A stretch of 39,922 bases of DNA, taken from contig CAKSKU010000021.1 of NCBI GenBank assembly GCA_934465295.1, positions 1 through 39,922 of the forward strand, written 5' to 3'. The stretch is from an uncultured Oscillospiraceae bacterium (lineage in GTDB: Bacteria > Bacillota > Clostridia > Oscillospirales > Ruminococcaceae). The position numbers and the translations under genes are program-made. Under the pieces are notes generated by a model. It was not told the origin of the DNA and searched no databases. It worked only from the letters and a program-made list of their open reading frames with translations. This document shows positions 15,605 to 23,590 of the stretch, piece by piece. Numbering within the stretch: position 1 is the stretch's first letter; every line of letters starts with the position of its first letter.

Positions 15605-16747
15605 ATGGTTTATCTTGATAATGCGGCAACGACAAAGCCCTGCGAAGCGGCAATGTCGGCTGTGCTTGACAATATGCTTTACAAATTCGGCAATCCGTCC
15701 TCGCTCCATAAGCTCGGGCTTGAAGCGGAGCAGGAGGTGACCGAGGCGAGAAAGGCGATCGCAGCCGCTCTTGTCTGCGACCCCAAGTGCGTGACCTTTA
15801 CATCGGGTGCGACCGAGGCAAACAACACCGTCATTTTCGGTGCGGCGAAAAACTACGGCAAGCGAAACCGCCGCAGGATAGTTGTCTCCGCCATCGAACA
15901 CCCCTCCGTTGCAGAGCCGATAAAAAGGCTCGAAGAGAGCGGCGAGTATGAGGTCGTGCGAATTGCTCCGAACAGGAACGGCGTTATCGACGCTGATGAG
16001 TTTGTTGCGGCTGTTGACGAGAACACGTTCCTCGCTTCGTGTATGTATGTCAACAATGAAACGGGTGCGATAAATCCCGTAAAGAAAATTTTCACAGCGA
16101 TAAAGCGTACATATCCCGAGTGCATAACCCACTGCGACTGCGTTCAGGCGTTTATGAAGCTGCCGATAAAGACCGCTGCGCTCATGGCTGACTGCGCAGT
16201 AGTTTCGGGGCATAAGGTGAATGCGCTCAAAGGCGTGGGCGCACTCTATGTCAGGAACGGGATAAGGATAGCACCGCTTATATGCGGCGGCGGTCAGGAA
16301 AAGGGCTTCCGCTCGGGAACAGAGTCAGTACCGCTCATTGCAGGCTTCGGGGCAGCGGTAAAGTCGATGCTCCCCACAATGTCAACGGCTTACAGCAATG
16401 CCGAGATCGTGTGCGATTATATGGTAAAAAGCCTTGCAAAGCTGCCGTATGTGAAGCTCAATTCGGGTCTTGACGACCATTCGCCCTATGTGCTGAATTT
16501 TTCGGTCGAGGGCATACGCTCGGAGATAATGCTCCACCACCTTGAAAGCAGGGGAGTGTATGTTTCAAGCGGTTCAGCCTGCTCAAAGGGCGCACACAGC
16601 TCCGTGCTGACGGCGATGGGAGTTCCCGACAGGCTTGCCGACAGTGCGATCCGTGTATCGATATGCCGTGAGACAACGAACGGAGATATAAACGCTCTCG
16701 TCAACGGTATCATTGACGGATATGAAAATCTTGCAAAGACAAAATAA
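15605..16747 (+). CDS. Cysteine desulfurase, NifS/IscS family
   Basis: PLP enzyme of 380 aa that takes sulfur from L-cysteine as a protein persulfide and releases alanine. Visible residues are the N-terminal YLDNAATT motif, H99 (AIEHP), the PLP lysine K204 (SGHKVNALKG) and the persulfide cysteine C326 in the long loop SSGSACSKG. I prefer the ATG at 15605, giving the family start MVYLDNAATT with GAAGGG about 11 bases upstream; the ATG at 15596 is too close to that site. No IscU, SufU or ThiI gene is adjacent, so its acceptor is unknown. It could feed Fe-S assembly or tRNA thiolation; ttcA lies 15 kb to the right. Confidence 0.93.
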   Translation: MVYLDNAATTKPCEAAMSAVLDNMLYKFGNPSSLHKLGLEAEQEVTEARKAIAAALVCDPKCVTFTSGATEANNTVIFGAAKNYGKRNRRRIVVSAIEHPSVAEPIKRLEESGEYEVVRIAPNRNGVIDADEFVAAVDENTFLASCMYVNNETGAINPVKKIFTAIKRTYPECITHCDCVQAFMKLPIKTAALMADCAVVSGHKVNALKGVGALYVRNGIRIAPLICGGGQEKGFRSGTESVPLIAGFGAAVKSMLPTMSTAYSNAEIVCDYMVKSLAKLPYVKLNSGLDDHSPYVLNFSVEGIRSEIMLHHLESRGVYVSSGSACSKGAHSSVLTAMGVPDRLADSAIRVSICRETTNGDINALVNGIIDGYENLAKTK

Positions 16748-16749
16748 TA

Positions 16750-16788
16750 AAAGCAGTATCGAGCGAATTCGTTCGGTACTGCTTTTTT
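16750..16788 (+). terminator. Terminator of the cysteine desulfurase gene
   Basis: AAGCAGTA pairs with TACTGCTT around a CGA...TTCG inner stem, followed by TTTTTT. The left side is A-rich, so it may also work for the broken MATE gene arriving from the other strand. Confidence 0.85.
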
Positions 16789-16798
16789 GTGTAAGATA

Positions 16799-17421
16799 TT
16801 ATAAATACTGATATTTCTTTCTGTAAACGATGATGAAGATGATACTGAGGACAGCCGCAAGACATTCCGCAAAGACTGCCGACCACCATATTCCGTCTAT
16901 CTTCCAGAAAAGCGGAAGTATGAACACGAATGCGGCTTTTCGGCTGTGATAAGAAATCCCTGAAAAGCATACTGGAGCGACAGGAATATCAGTCCGACAA
17001 GGCATATGCGTCCATAAAGTATCGCACTTTCGAGAACTTCGCCCTCCGCACGGAGAAGTACGGCTATCTGCGGCAGGAAGATGTTTCCCAGTATCGCAAG
17101 CACCGCTCCTGCGGCTGCCATAAAGTAGGTGAAGAACGAAAACAGGCTGTTTGCCTTTTCACGGTCGCCCCCGCCGAGTGTTTTTCCGATGAGAGCCGAG
17201 CCGCCGAGACCTATCATATTGCCGACTGCGCCGAGCATCATAATGAACGGCATAATAATGTTAAGTCCTGCGAACGGTATCTTTCCGACATAATTAGAAA
17301 CGAAAAAACCGTCAACGATGCCGTATATCGAGGCGAATATCATACTCGCAACAGACGGCAGTGTAAATCTGAACAGCCGCTTGAAGTCAAAGTGGTCTGA
17401 AAGCTGTATAGATTTTGTCAT
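16799..17421 (-). pseudogene. MATE-family efflux transporter with a large internal deletion
   Basis: The first ~160 residues are a normal MATE N-terminus (FTLPSVASMIFASIYGIVDGFF, then GLGGSALIGKTLGGGDREKA). It runs to FQGFLITAEKP and then leaves frame. A second frame holds the normal C-terminus, from RKAAFVFILPLFWKIDGIWW to the TAA at 16799. MATE proteins are ~450 aa, so roughly 230 residues are missing. The junction lies at about 16932-16945 in GCCGAAAAGCC, which fits both sides and suggests a short-homology deletion. Start: ATG at 17421 with AGGAAG upstream, 13 bases after the marR stop. It should not make a working pump. Confidence 0.88.
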
Positions 17422-17434
17422 TTCTATCTTCCTT

Positions 17435-17875
17435 TCAAAGTGGTTTTTTCGTTTCTTCACGGAGATAGTCGTTGAGCCGAACTGTCATATCGAGATAAAA
17501 GCTGAGTTCCTCATCGGTGAAGCGGCGGTAAGCCGCATTTTCGGCTTTTTTCATTTTGTCTGTCGTGTCTGCGGCAAGAGCCTTTCCGCTCTCGGTGAGG
17601 ATTATCCGCTTGCTGTTGCGTGTACCCGAGATAGGTTCGAGCCGAGCGTGACCGCTTTTGATAAGGCTGTTGAGAGCTGTGTTTACAGTCTGCTTCGGAA
17701 AATAGCATCGGCGGCACAGATCCTGCTGTGTAAAGACCGCCGAGTCGTCCGAAACGCAGTACAATATCCACATTGCCGTATCGGAAAGACCGTATTTCAC
17801 GGCGGCATCATGGTAGATCGAATCGTATTCTTTCATCTGCTCATCGAGCTGCTTTATATATTCTTCTATGTTCAT
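17435..17875 (-). CDS. MarR-family transcriptional regulator
   Basis: Protein of 146 aa with the MarR winged helix-turn-helix (YGLSDTAMWILYCV, FTQQDLCRRCYFPKQTVNTALNSL, then the wing GTRNSKRIILTESG) and flanking dimerization helices. Start: ATG at 17875 (MNIEEYIKQ) with AAGGTG upstream; the frame is open further 5' but that part lies over the promoter and operators. It precedes the MATE gene by 13 bases, so it originally controlled a drug-efflux operon and itself. Its likely operators are two 14-bp palindromes around its own -10 box. The regulator looks intact although its efflux target is broken. Confidence 0.92.
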   Translation of the reverse strand: MNIEEYIKQLDEQMKEYDSIYHDAAVKYGLSDTAMWILYCVSDDSAVFTQQDLCRRCYFPKQTVNTALNSLIKSGHARLEPISGTRNSKRIILTESGKALAADTTDKMKKAENAAYRRFTDEELSFYLDMTVRLNDYLREETKKPL

Positions 17876-17936
17876 ATATTCACACCTTTTTTCAAAAGTA
17901 GCATTTTCGCAGATGGAGCATTTTCTGTCGAAATAT

Positions 17937-17988
17937 AGTCCGAAAACGGACACTTGCATATTATAGTCCCTTTTCGGACTCTTGTCAA
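17937..17988 (-). promoter_or_regulatory. marR promoter with paired operators
   Basis: On the minus strand TTGACA (17983-17988), exactly 17 bases, and TATAAT (17960-17965) form a perfect consensus promoter. Two palindromic sites, GTCCGAAAACGGAC (17938-17951) and GTCCCTTTTCGGAC (17966-17979), lie 28 bases apart centre to centre. One fills the spacer and the other covers the start of transcription. Together they also form a 15-bp inverted repeat with one mismatch. This is a typical autorepression layout. Confidence 0.85.
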
Positions 17989-17999
17989 GAGCTTTTTTC

Positions 18000-18052
18000 A
18001 AATTTTTCAAAAAAAAATCAGCACCTCGGGAGCATTTCCTTTCGGTGCTGAT
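18000..18052 (-). terminator. Terminator of the hydrolase operon
   Basis: On the minus strand CAGCACC pairs with GGTGCTG around a partly paired inner loop, followed by nine T. It ends transcription of the two-gene operon at 18165-19727. Confidence 0.85.
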
Positions 18053-18164
18053 ATAGCTATAATTTTTACATTTAGTATAAAATCAATATCTTATTATAAT
18101 TTGTAAAGCGATATAGATTTACTTATAGTATAAATAATTTAATATATACGATATGTTGTGAAAT

Positions 18165-18797
18165 TTACTGCTTCTTCTTGTATCCGCAGTCGCAGTAAGG
18201 TCCGCCCTCTGCAAGAGTGTACTCACGGACAAAATCAGTCGTTTCGCCTGCCTCGCTCATAGTGTAGTCGAGCCTGCACATCGCAGGGGTGAGGTCGTAA
18301 ATCCCAAGCTTTTTTGTAAGCTCGCATATTCCGCACTTGTAAAATCTGGCCTCGTAGCCGCTGCCGTCGGGATATTCAAATAAGTCCATATTCCACGAGA
18401 ACGGGTTGCGGTCGGCGGCTTTGAGCTTGGCTGTTTTGCGCATACCGTCAAGGTCTTTTTCGGTGAACTTTTTCTTTCCGCTCTTTCGGCAGAATTTTTT
18501 CACAAGCGAAGTCATCATCGAACGCTTGTAATATTCCGTCAGCCTTTCAACATCGGGACGCTGCGGCATATTGAGAACGAACGCATAGAGCAGAGCGCAG
18601 TTGACGATGTTCATTTTGAAGCGGTCGGCTTTTTCAAACTCGGGGAGTTCGGTGATGATCTCCCTGTACTTCGGCTTGGCTTTTTGCCTGACTTCATTTG
18701 CGGCTGCTTTGTCAATGCCGAAAATTTCGGTGAGATTTTTCGTGAACGAGCCTGAGAAGAGCGTCCACATTCCCATGGGCATACCTGCGTATTTCAT
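18165..18797 (-). CDS. L-2-amino-thiazoline-4-carboxylate hydrolase family protein
   Basis: Soluble protein of 210 aa resembling the ATC-hydrolase family (PF14196-like). The supporting pattern is the C-terminal half: WNMDLFEYP, a FYKCGICELTKKLG segment, PAMCRLDY, and the ending TLAEGGPYCDCGYKKK, with conserved Cys and Asp residues. The founding enzyme opens the thiazoline ring of ATC on the way to L-cysteine; most clostridial homologues have no tested substrate. Start: ATG directly abutting the upstream hydrolase stop (TAA-ATG), with GGAGG nine bases upstream inside that gene. The pair is clearly one operon, which suggests consecutive steps on one substrate. Family call moderate, substrate unknown. 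Confidence 0.75.
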   Translation of the reverse strand: MKYAGMPMGMWTLFSGSFTKNLTEIFGIDKAAANEVRQKAKPKYREIITELPEFEKADRFKMNIVNCALLYAFVLNMPQRPDVERLTEYYKRSMMTSLVKKFCRKSGKKKFTEKDLDGMRKTAKLKAADRNPFSWNMDLFEYPDGSGYEARFYKCGICELTKKLGIYDLTPAMCRLDYTMSEAGETTDFVREYTLAEGGPYCDCGYKKKQ

Positions 18798-19727
18798 TTA
18801 GGAGTTCCTCCATTCCCTGATCGCAGCAGTAACTCTGCGGTCGATATCGATGCGAGCCTGCCTGCACTCCTCGGGGTACTGCTTTGTGGCTTTGAACGCC
18901 ATTTTGAGGAAAAGTCCTGCGCCGACAGGGAACATTTTCTTCAGCAGGCTTTCGGGGAAAACATAGTGCGTTGCGTGAGGATAAACAACAGCTTCAACAT
19001 CGCAGGAGTGCGGTCTTTCGGCAAGGCGCTTTTCCATTCTGCGGATATATTTTGCCGTGTCCCAGAGAACGTCGTCCTCACCGCCGATGAGCAGAAGCTT
19101 GCCCTTGATGTTTTCGACCTTTATGAATTCGTCCTCGGTGATAGGGTGAGCCTTTTCCGAATCATCGAAAAGCTTGAGCGAGTTGAGCATATCACCCGTG
19201 CGCTTTGATTCGCTCGCAATGACCTGCCAGTATTGTGGGTGCTGATAAACGAACGGCATATATGGGAGCGGCTCGCCTTTGTAGGTGAAAAGCGACTCGC
19301 CCTCGATGGGCCATTCCTTGCAGCCGTCTTTTTTGCCCTGCATAAATCCCTGCCAAACGAAGTCGCTCGGGGTCAAGCCTATCGTCAGCGTGATATCGTG
19401 GAAATACGAAGCCGCCGTGAGCGCAAGCGTTCCCGTTGTAGATGCTCCGACGATGCTTATTTTCTTATTGCCGAGCGATTTAAGCTTTTTTATTGCGGTT
19501 TCTATCCTTTCGAGCGGATAGTTGTGATGACCGTAGTCTTTTTTCGCAGGCGACATCGACATAACGTTCACGCCAAGTCCGTGAAGCCACTTTACCATTG
19601 TTTTTGCGAGATAATCCTCGGGGTCATCGCCGATCATTGCAATAACAGCGCAGTCGGTCGGTGTCGGGCATTTCCAGTATGCACCGTAAAAACCGTCCGT
19701 ATCGGGTTCAAAGTGTATCTTATCCAT
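18798..19727 (-). CDS. Alpha/beta hydrolase, BAAT/acyl-CoA thioesterase C-terminal type
   Basis: Soluble hydrolase of 309 aa. The nucleophile elbow is IVGASTTGTLAL with Ser96; the acid is probably D218 or D219 (LLIGGEDDVLWD) and the base H251 or H254 (YPHATHYVFP). The elbow reads G-A-S-T-T-G, so the last Gly of G-x-S-x-G is displaced by one, as in BAAT_C proteins. Those act on acyl-CoA thioesters or bile-acid-type amides, but the substrate here is open. I choose ATG at 19727 because GGAGG lies five bases upstream; the ATG at 19739 would put that site inside the gene. It is first in the operon with the ATC-hydrolase family gene. Confidence 0.8.
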   Translation of the reverse strand: MDKIHFEPDTDGFYGAYWKCPTPTDCAVIAMIGDDPEDYLAKTMVKWLHGLGVNVMSMSPAKKDYGHHNYPLERIETAIKKLKSLGNKKISIVGASTTGTLALTAASYFHDITLTIGLTPSDFVWQGFMQGKKDGCKEWPIEGESLFTYKGEPLPYMPFVYQHPQYWQVIASESKRTGDMLNSLKLFDDSEKAHPITEDEFIKVENIKGKLLLIGGEDDVLWDTAKYIRRMEKRLAERPHSCDVEAVVYPHATHYVFPESLLKKMFPVGAGLFLKMAFKATKQYPEECRQARIDIDRRVTAAIREWRNS

Positions 19728-19740
19728 AGTATCCTCCATT

Positions 19741-19839
19741 TTAGTTAGTCTATGCTAACTTCACTCTGTATAAAATGCCGCTTTTCCGTCAGCGGCGTTT
19801 TTCTGAGAATATTATAGCATAGGTTTTGAGAAAATGCAA
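19741..19839 (-). promoter_or_regulatory. Promoter, leader hairpin and dyad of the hydrolase operon
   Basis: On the minus strand TTGCAT (19834-19839), 17 bases and TATAAT (19811-19816). The leader then holds GCCGCT/AGCGGC, a hairpin followed by ATTTT that could attenuate transcription (about 19775-19800). A dyad AGTTAG/CTAACT with a 6-base centre (about 19743-19760) lies just before the ribosome site. The string CTATGCTA occurs at the promoter and, inverted, in the dyad, so one regulator may bind both. Confidence 0.6.
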
Positions 19840-19852
19840 GAAAAAATTGCGT

Positions 19853-19960
19853 ATACTTATTTTTTAACTGAAAGTGTAAAAAAATCAAGCAAAAGCTCGC
19901 AGCTGTTGTAACAGCTTGATGTTGAAAACAGGTTTATATGGCTTTTGTGCCGATTTTTTG
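19853..19960. repeat. Palindromic repeat, copy A
   Basis: It shares with copy B (20727-20828) the left part TATACT-ATTTTT-AACTGAAAGTGTA, the core AAAAAATCAAGCAAAAGCT and the right part TATATGGCTTTTG-GCCGATTTTTTG. It carries an extra ~30 bases in the middle containing AGCTGTT/AACAGCT. Its right inverted arm is lost beyond GATTTTTTG. On the minus strand the core reads CAAGC...GCTTG followed by a T run, so it may serve as the terminator of the flavodoxin locus. Confidence 0.7.
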
Positions 19961-19982
19961 AAAAGTAATCACAATATTATGC

Positions 19983-20387
19983 TTAAAGGTCAAGACTTTC
20001 CATCCAGTCACGGATATCATCTGCGCTCGCAATGGCAGGACGTGCGGAGTCGTCGTGCTGTTCGGTGTTTGCACGGCAGTCATCATTGTTGTAGTTGAGG
20101 TCGTCGTCCGTATAGGGCATTTCGGGGACGATCTCAAAAAGGTCGCCGTTAGTTTCGTCAGCAAGCATTTTTGCGATCTCCACAGTTGTTCCCGTTGCGG
20201 AAAAATATACAACGGCAGTTTTTGCTCTCGGTCGGCTGTGCGGTTTCACTTTCTGCCGCCTGCGAGGTCTGCGTTACGCTCTCATTGCCGACAGCTCCCG
20301 TGCTTGCGCAGGAGGATAAAGCAACGGCGGTGAAGGCTGCGATAACTGCGCTCAATATTTTTTTGAAAAAAGCTTTTCCCTTGTCAT
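19983..20387 (-). pseudogene. Decayed flavodoxin-type lipoprotein gene
   Basis: A lipoprotein signal (VIAAFTAVALSSC, lipobox LSSC) is followed by a flavodoxin N-terminus with the FMN phosphate loop (VVYFSATGTTVEIA, then DLFEIVPEMPYTDDDLNYN). The parts are out of frame. A run of seven A (20358-20364) breaks the ATG at 20387 from the signal peptide, and a run of five A (20219-20223) breaks the signal peptide from the flavodoxin domain. After RPAIA the sequence jumps to a flavodoxin-like C-terminus (SADDIRDWMESLDL), so about 70 central residues are absent. Intact relatives are membrane-anchored FMN proteins of ~190 aa. The two homopolymer slips could be sequencing error; the deletion could not. 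Confidence 0.75.
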
Positions 20388-20391
20388 AATA

Positions 20392-20643
20392 TCACTTTCC
20401 TTTGCTTTCGTCAAGCTGTTCGTTGAGCTTGAACACAAGATAGTCAAGGCAGCTTATCTGTTTTTCCTCTCGGTGTATCCCGTCAAGGATAGCCTGTCTG
20501 TGCTTTCGGAGAAGGCGTATCGTTCCTGCGATATCGTCATTTCTGCGGCAGCGCATTATCTCCGATTTTTCGGCGTCGCTGCAGCCGAGGTCGTCAAGAC
20601 ATTCCCCGAGCTGTTCGGTATCGATCGTAATACTAAACACCAA
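20392..20643 (-). CDS. Small helical protein of unknown function
   Basis: Product of up to 83 aa, without membrane segments. It has two parts: an N-terminal ITIDTEQLGECLDDLGCSDAEKSEIM and a helical IRLLRKHRQAILDGIHREEKQISCLDYLVFKL that resembles the effector-side helix of MerR-like proteins. No helix-turn-helix is present. The start is uncertain: TTG at 20643 or GTG at 20640, neither with a good ribosome site, so the N-terminus may be lost. Its stop lies four bases before the ATG of the decayed flavodoxin gene, so they formed an operon. I associate such small proteins with flavodoxin genes in Clostridia, but only as an impression. Confidence 0.55.
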   Translation of the reverse strand: MVFSITIDTEQLGECLDDLGCSDAEKSEIMRCRRNDDIAGTIRLLRKHRQAILDGIHREEKQISCLDYLVFKLNEQLDESKGK

Positions 20644-20726
20644 TAAAATAAAGGAAAAAATCTGCGCCGAAATCCAATATATCCGAGATTGTCGGCTTGA
20701 TTTTTTCTAAATTTTAAAAGGTGTTT

Positions 20727-20828
20727 ATACTAATTTTTAAACTGAAAGTGTACAAAAAATCAAGCAAAAGCTTGCATATATGGCTTTTGCGCCGATTTTT
20801 TGTCTACACTTTGATTAAAAATTAGTAT
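20727..20828. repeat. Palindromic MITE-like repeat, copy B
   Basis: A 102-bp element with long inverted ends. The left end ATACTAATTTTTAA and the right end TTAAAAATTAGTAT are exact complements, and the pairing continues with AAAGTGTA/TACACTTT and CAAAAAATC/GATTTTTTG. The centre contains AAGCAAAAGCTTG. It encodes no protein. A related but diverged copy lies 870 bases to the left. The 20644-20950 interval contains nothing else I can identify. Confidence 0.75.
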
Positions 20829-20950
20829 TAGTATAAGCATACCGCATTTTCCTTTCGCTTTATTTAAGCTTATTATATATCCGGATTTCAAGAATGTCCA
20901 ATACTCTTTTTGTATTCCTTGTTATGTTCAAAAGGCATTTCTGAATATGA

Positions 20951-20990
20951 GAAAAAACAGATACCGCCCCAAAGGTAACGGTATCTGTTT
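20951..20990 (-). terminator. Terminator of the solute-binding/hybrid kinase operon
   Basis: On the minus strand ACAGATACCG pairs perfectly with CGGTATCTGT over a 12-base loop, followed by TTTTTTC. It lies about 15 bases after the kinase stop codon. Confidence 0.9.
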
Positions 20991-21004
20991 CGCAGTTATA
21001 ATAA

Positions 21005-23590
21005 TTATGTCTCGGCTGCCTTACTGTGTTCTTTCAGCAGCTTTTCAGCCGTTTCCGTAAGCTTCTTTTCATCGATAGGCTTGGAGATATGAGCGTTCAT
21101 TCCCGCATCAAGGCTCAGACGGATATCATTTGCGAAGGTATCGACCGACATCGCAGCGATGGGAACGGTCTTTGCATCTGCCCTGTCGAGCGTTCGTATC
21201 TCACGGGCGGCGGTAAGACCGTCCTTTACCGGCATTATCATATCCATAAAAATTATATCGAAGGCTCCGACTTCGGAAGCGGAGAAAATGTTCACAGCCC
21301 CCTGTCCGTTTCGGGCTTTTGTAACGTTTGCCCCACGCTCGGTCAGCAGGAACTCCGCAATTTCCAAATTCAGCTCGTTATCCTCAGCAAGAAGCACATT
21401 TTTGCCCTGCAATGGTGAAATGCCGGCTTTATGCGGCTTGCTCACAGGCAGAGCGTAGCTTGTGTCTATGCGGAACGGGAGTCGAACGATGAAAGTTGTG
21501 CCGACGTCCTTTTCCGAATGACAGGAGATAGTTCCGCCGAGAACGTCAACGAGCTTTTTGGCAATGGGGAGACCAAGTCCGATACCCTCATGCGCAGTCC
21601 GTGCGTCCTTTGACTCCTGCGCAAAAGGTTCAAACATATATTTCTGAAATTCCTCACTCATGCCGATGCCGTTGTCCTCGCAGATAAATTCATACACGGC
21701 TTCACGATCATTGCTTGATACAAGCCGAGCGTCCAGTCGGAAATAGCCGCCCGACTTTCCGTATCTGACGGCGTTGCCTGCAAGGTTGAGCAGTATCTGA
21801 CTGACGTGCGGAGCACTTCCGATAAGGTGACTGATGGGGAGATTGCCGCTGCGCATAAGCTCAAAGCGAATATTCTTTGATTCGGTCTGCGGTTCAATAA
21901 CTGCGCCGATCTCATTGAGCAGCTTGGCAAGGTCGAAAGGCTTTTCCTCGGGGACGATCTCGCTGTCCTCAAGCCTGCTCATATCGGCGATGCTGTTCAT
22001 AACGTCAAGAAGCTTGACAAGCACAGTGGTCGCTCTTTCACGGCACTGCGTCTGAAGCTCAATATCGTTCGGACGTTCCGATGCTGTATCTATGCAGCTT
22101 TTGATCTCATTTACGGGTGCTTGGATATCATGACCGATGCAGCGCAGGAACTCGGTCTTGGCAAGGTTTGCCGCCTTTGCATCGTGAGATTCTTTGAGTA
22201 TCTGAGCCTGATAGTCGGCTTCCCTCGTCTTTTCCTTGCTGACATCCTGTAAAAGCGCAAGGATATGTACAGGCATGCCTATCTCGTCAAAATCAACGAC
22301 GGTAACGCTGGCTCTGCACCATTTGAGCTTGCCGTTTCGCATGGACTGATAATCGGTATAAATGCTCTTGCGGATGTCGGTGATATTTTCTTTGCAGAGC
22401 GATTCACGGATAAAGCCGTCGGACATTCTGCGGTCGACATCCTCACGGTAGGCAGGCACGACCATAGTGTTGAGAAGTGTGCTTTTCAGCGTTGTGTAAG
22501 CGCCGTTCATCGGCACTGCCTCTTTGAGCCACGGAGCAATGCATATCGTGTCATAGCTGTCAGCGGAAAGGTCGACATAGAAAAGGCTGAAATAGATAGT
22601 TTCGAGCGAGCGGAGCATCTGAACATTTTCCGTCAGCAGACGGTTGCTCTCCCGGAGCTTTTCCTGATTTTCATAAAGTATTCGGCTGCGCACGGCGAAA
22701 TAGAGAACGCAGAAGAAGAAATATACCGCCGCAAATGCCGCCGATGCGGAAAGCGTGCCTGCAAATACCGCTGAGAAAGGATAGTATATGCAGATCGTGT
22801 AATTATCACATACGGAGCGGAAGCCCCAGCAGTGCTTTTTGTCCGCTTTTATAAGGTGAAGCCTGCCGTCCTGTTCAATATGGGAAAGCTGCTTTATAAG
22901 ACTGCTGTAATTGCCCTCTTTTTTCAGCGCAGATGAACTCGTTGCTTTAAGCTCACCGTTCTCGATGATGGCATACTGACCGTCACGTTCGGGATCAAGT
23001 CCCGCAAGCAGGCTTTCAAGGTCGTTTCCCGCAGACGATATGAGTCCCGAGGTCTGCTTGTAATAGCCGATGATGATACCCTCGGCGTCCTTTCGTGCAG
23101 CTGCGCAGATATCGTAATATTCGCCGTTGATCTCCGTCCGTTCGGCAAGTATCTTCTCGGGATAGTCTAAGATATCGTAAAATCTGCCGCTGATAACAGT
23201 CTCTCTGAGGCTCGGGTCAAGCGTGTTGAACGAAGCCTGTATGTTCAGCTCACCGTCAAAAAGCATGATGCCGTCTATGTGCATATTCTCGGCAAATTCT
23301 TCAAGTCTGCCGCCGTTCACAAGATCGGGTTCGTCCTCAAGTCGGCTGCTGAGTTCGCAGATCAGATCGGTCAGGCGGAAAAGGCTCTTTGTTCGGTCGG
23401 TCTCGGCAAGCTTGTCGAAGCTTATGCACTGCTGTTTCAGCATTTCTGCCGTGCCTGCGGCGATCGCAGTCGTGTCCTTGGCACTCTTGCGTCCCATGAT
23501 CGAGGACGTGAGCAGGAAAAGAACCAAGCCGATGATCACCGCCTTGTATATCGTAAAGTTAAAGGCTTTTTTTGTGCGTGGCTTATTCAT
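21005..23590 (-). CDS. Hybrid sensor histidine kinase with C-terminal receiver
   Basis: Membrane sensor of 861 aa. A first membrane helix at ~13-31 and a second at ~272-300 bracket a ~240-residue extracellular domain. A cytoplasmic PAS-like region (~330-455) follows, then a HisKA helix with H487 (CIGHDIQAPVNEIKS). The ATPase domain has an N-box LNLAGNAVRYG (N606) and G-boxes EDNGIGMS and EGIGLGLPIA. The receiver domain (~730-855) has D783 (FMDMIMPVKDG). No Hpt or output domain is present, so phosphate must pass to separate proteins. Start: ATG at 23590 with GGGGGTG upstream, overlapping the solute-binding gene's stop by eight bases. The tight coupling suggests the two proteins form one sensory unit. 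Confidence 0.92.
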   Translation of the reverse strand: MNKPRTKKAFNFTIYKAVIIGLVLFLLTSSIMGRKSAKDTTAIAAGTAEMLKQQCISFDKLAETDRTKSLFRLTDLICELSSRLEDEPDLVNGGRLEEFAENMHIDGIMLFDGELNIQASFNTLDPSLRETVISGRFYDILDYPEKILAERTEINGEYYDICAAARKDAEGIIIGYYKQTSGLISSAGNDLESLLAGLDPERDGQYAIIENGELKATSSSALKKEGNYSSLIKQLSHIEQDGRLHLIKADKKHCWGFRSVCDNYTICIYYPFSAVFAGTLSASAAFAAVYFFFCVLYFAVRSRILYENQEKLRESNRLLTENVQMLRSLETIYFSLFYVDLSADSYDTICIAPWLKEAVPMNGAYTTLKSTLLNTMVVPAYREDVDRRMSDGFIRESLCKENITDIRKSIYTDYQSMRNGKLKWCRASVTVVDFDEIGMPVHILALLQDVSKEKTREADYQAQILKESHDAKAANLAKTEFLRCIGHDIQAPVNEIKSCIDTASERPNDIELQTQCRERATTVLVKLLDVMNSIADMSRLEDSEIVPEEKPFDLAKLLNEIGAVIEPQTESKNIRFELMRSGNLPISHLIGSAPHVSQILLNLAGNAVRYGKSGGYFRLDARLVSSNDREAVYEFICEDNGIGMSEEFQKYMFEPFAQESKDARTAHEGIGLGLPIAKKLVDVLGGTISCHSEKDVGTTFIVRLPFRIDTSYALPVSKPHKAGISPLQGKNVLLAEDNELNLEIAEFLLTERGANVTKARNGQGAVNIFSASEVGAFDIIFMDMIMPVKDGLTAAREIRTLDRADAKTVPIAAMSVDTFANDIRLSLDAGMNAHISKPIDEKKLTETAEKLLKEHSKAAET

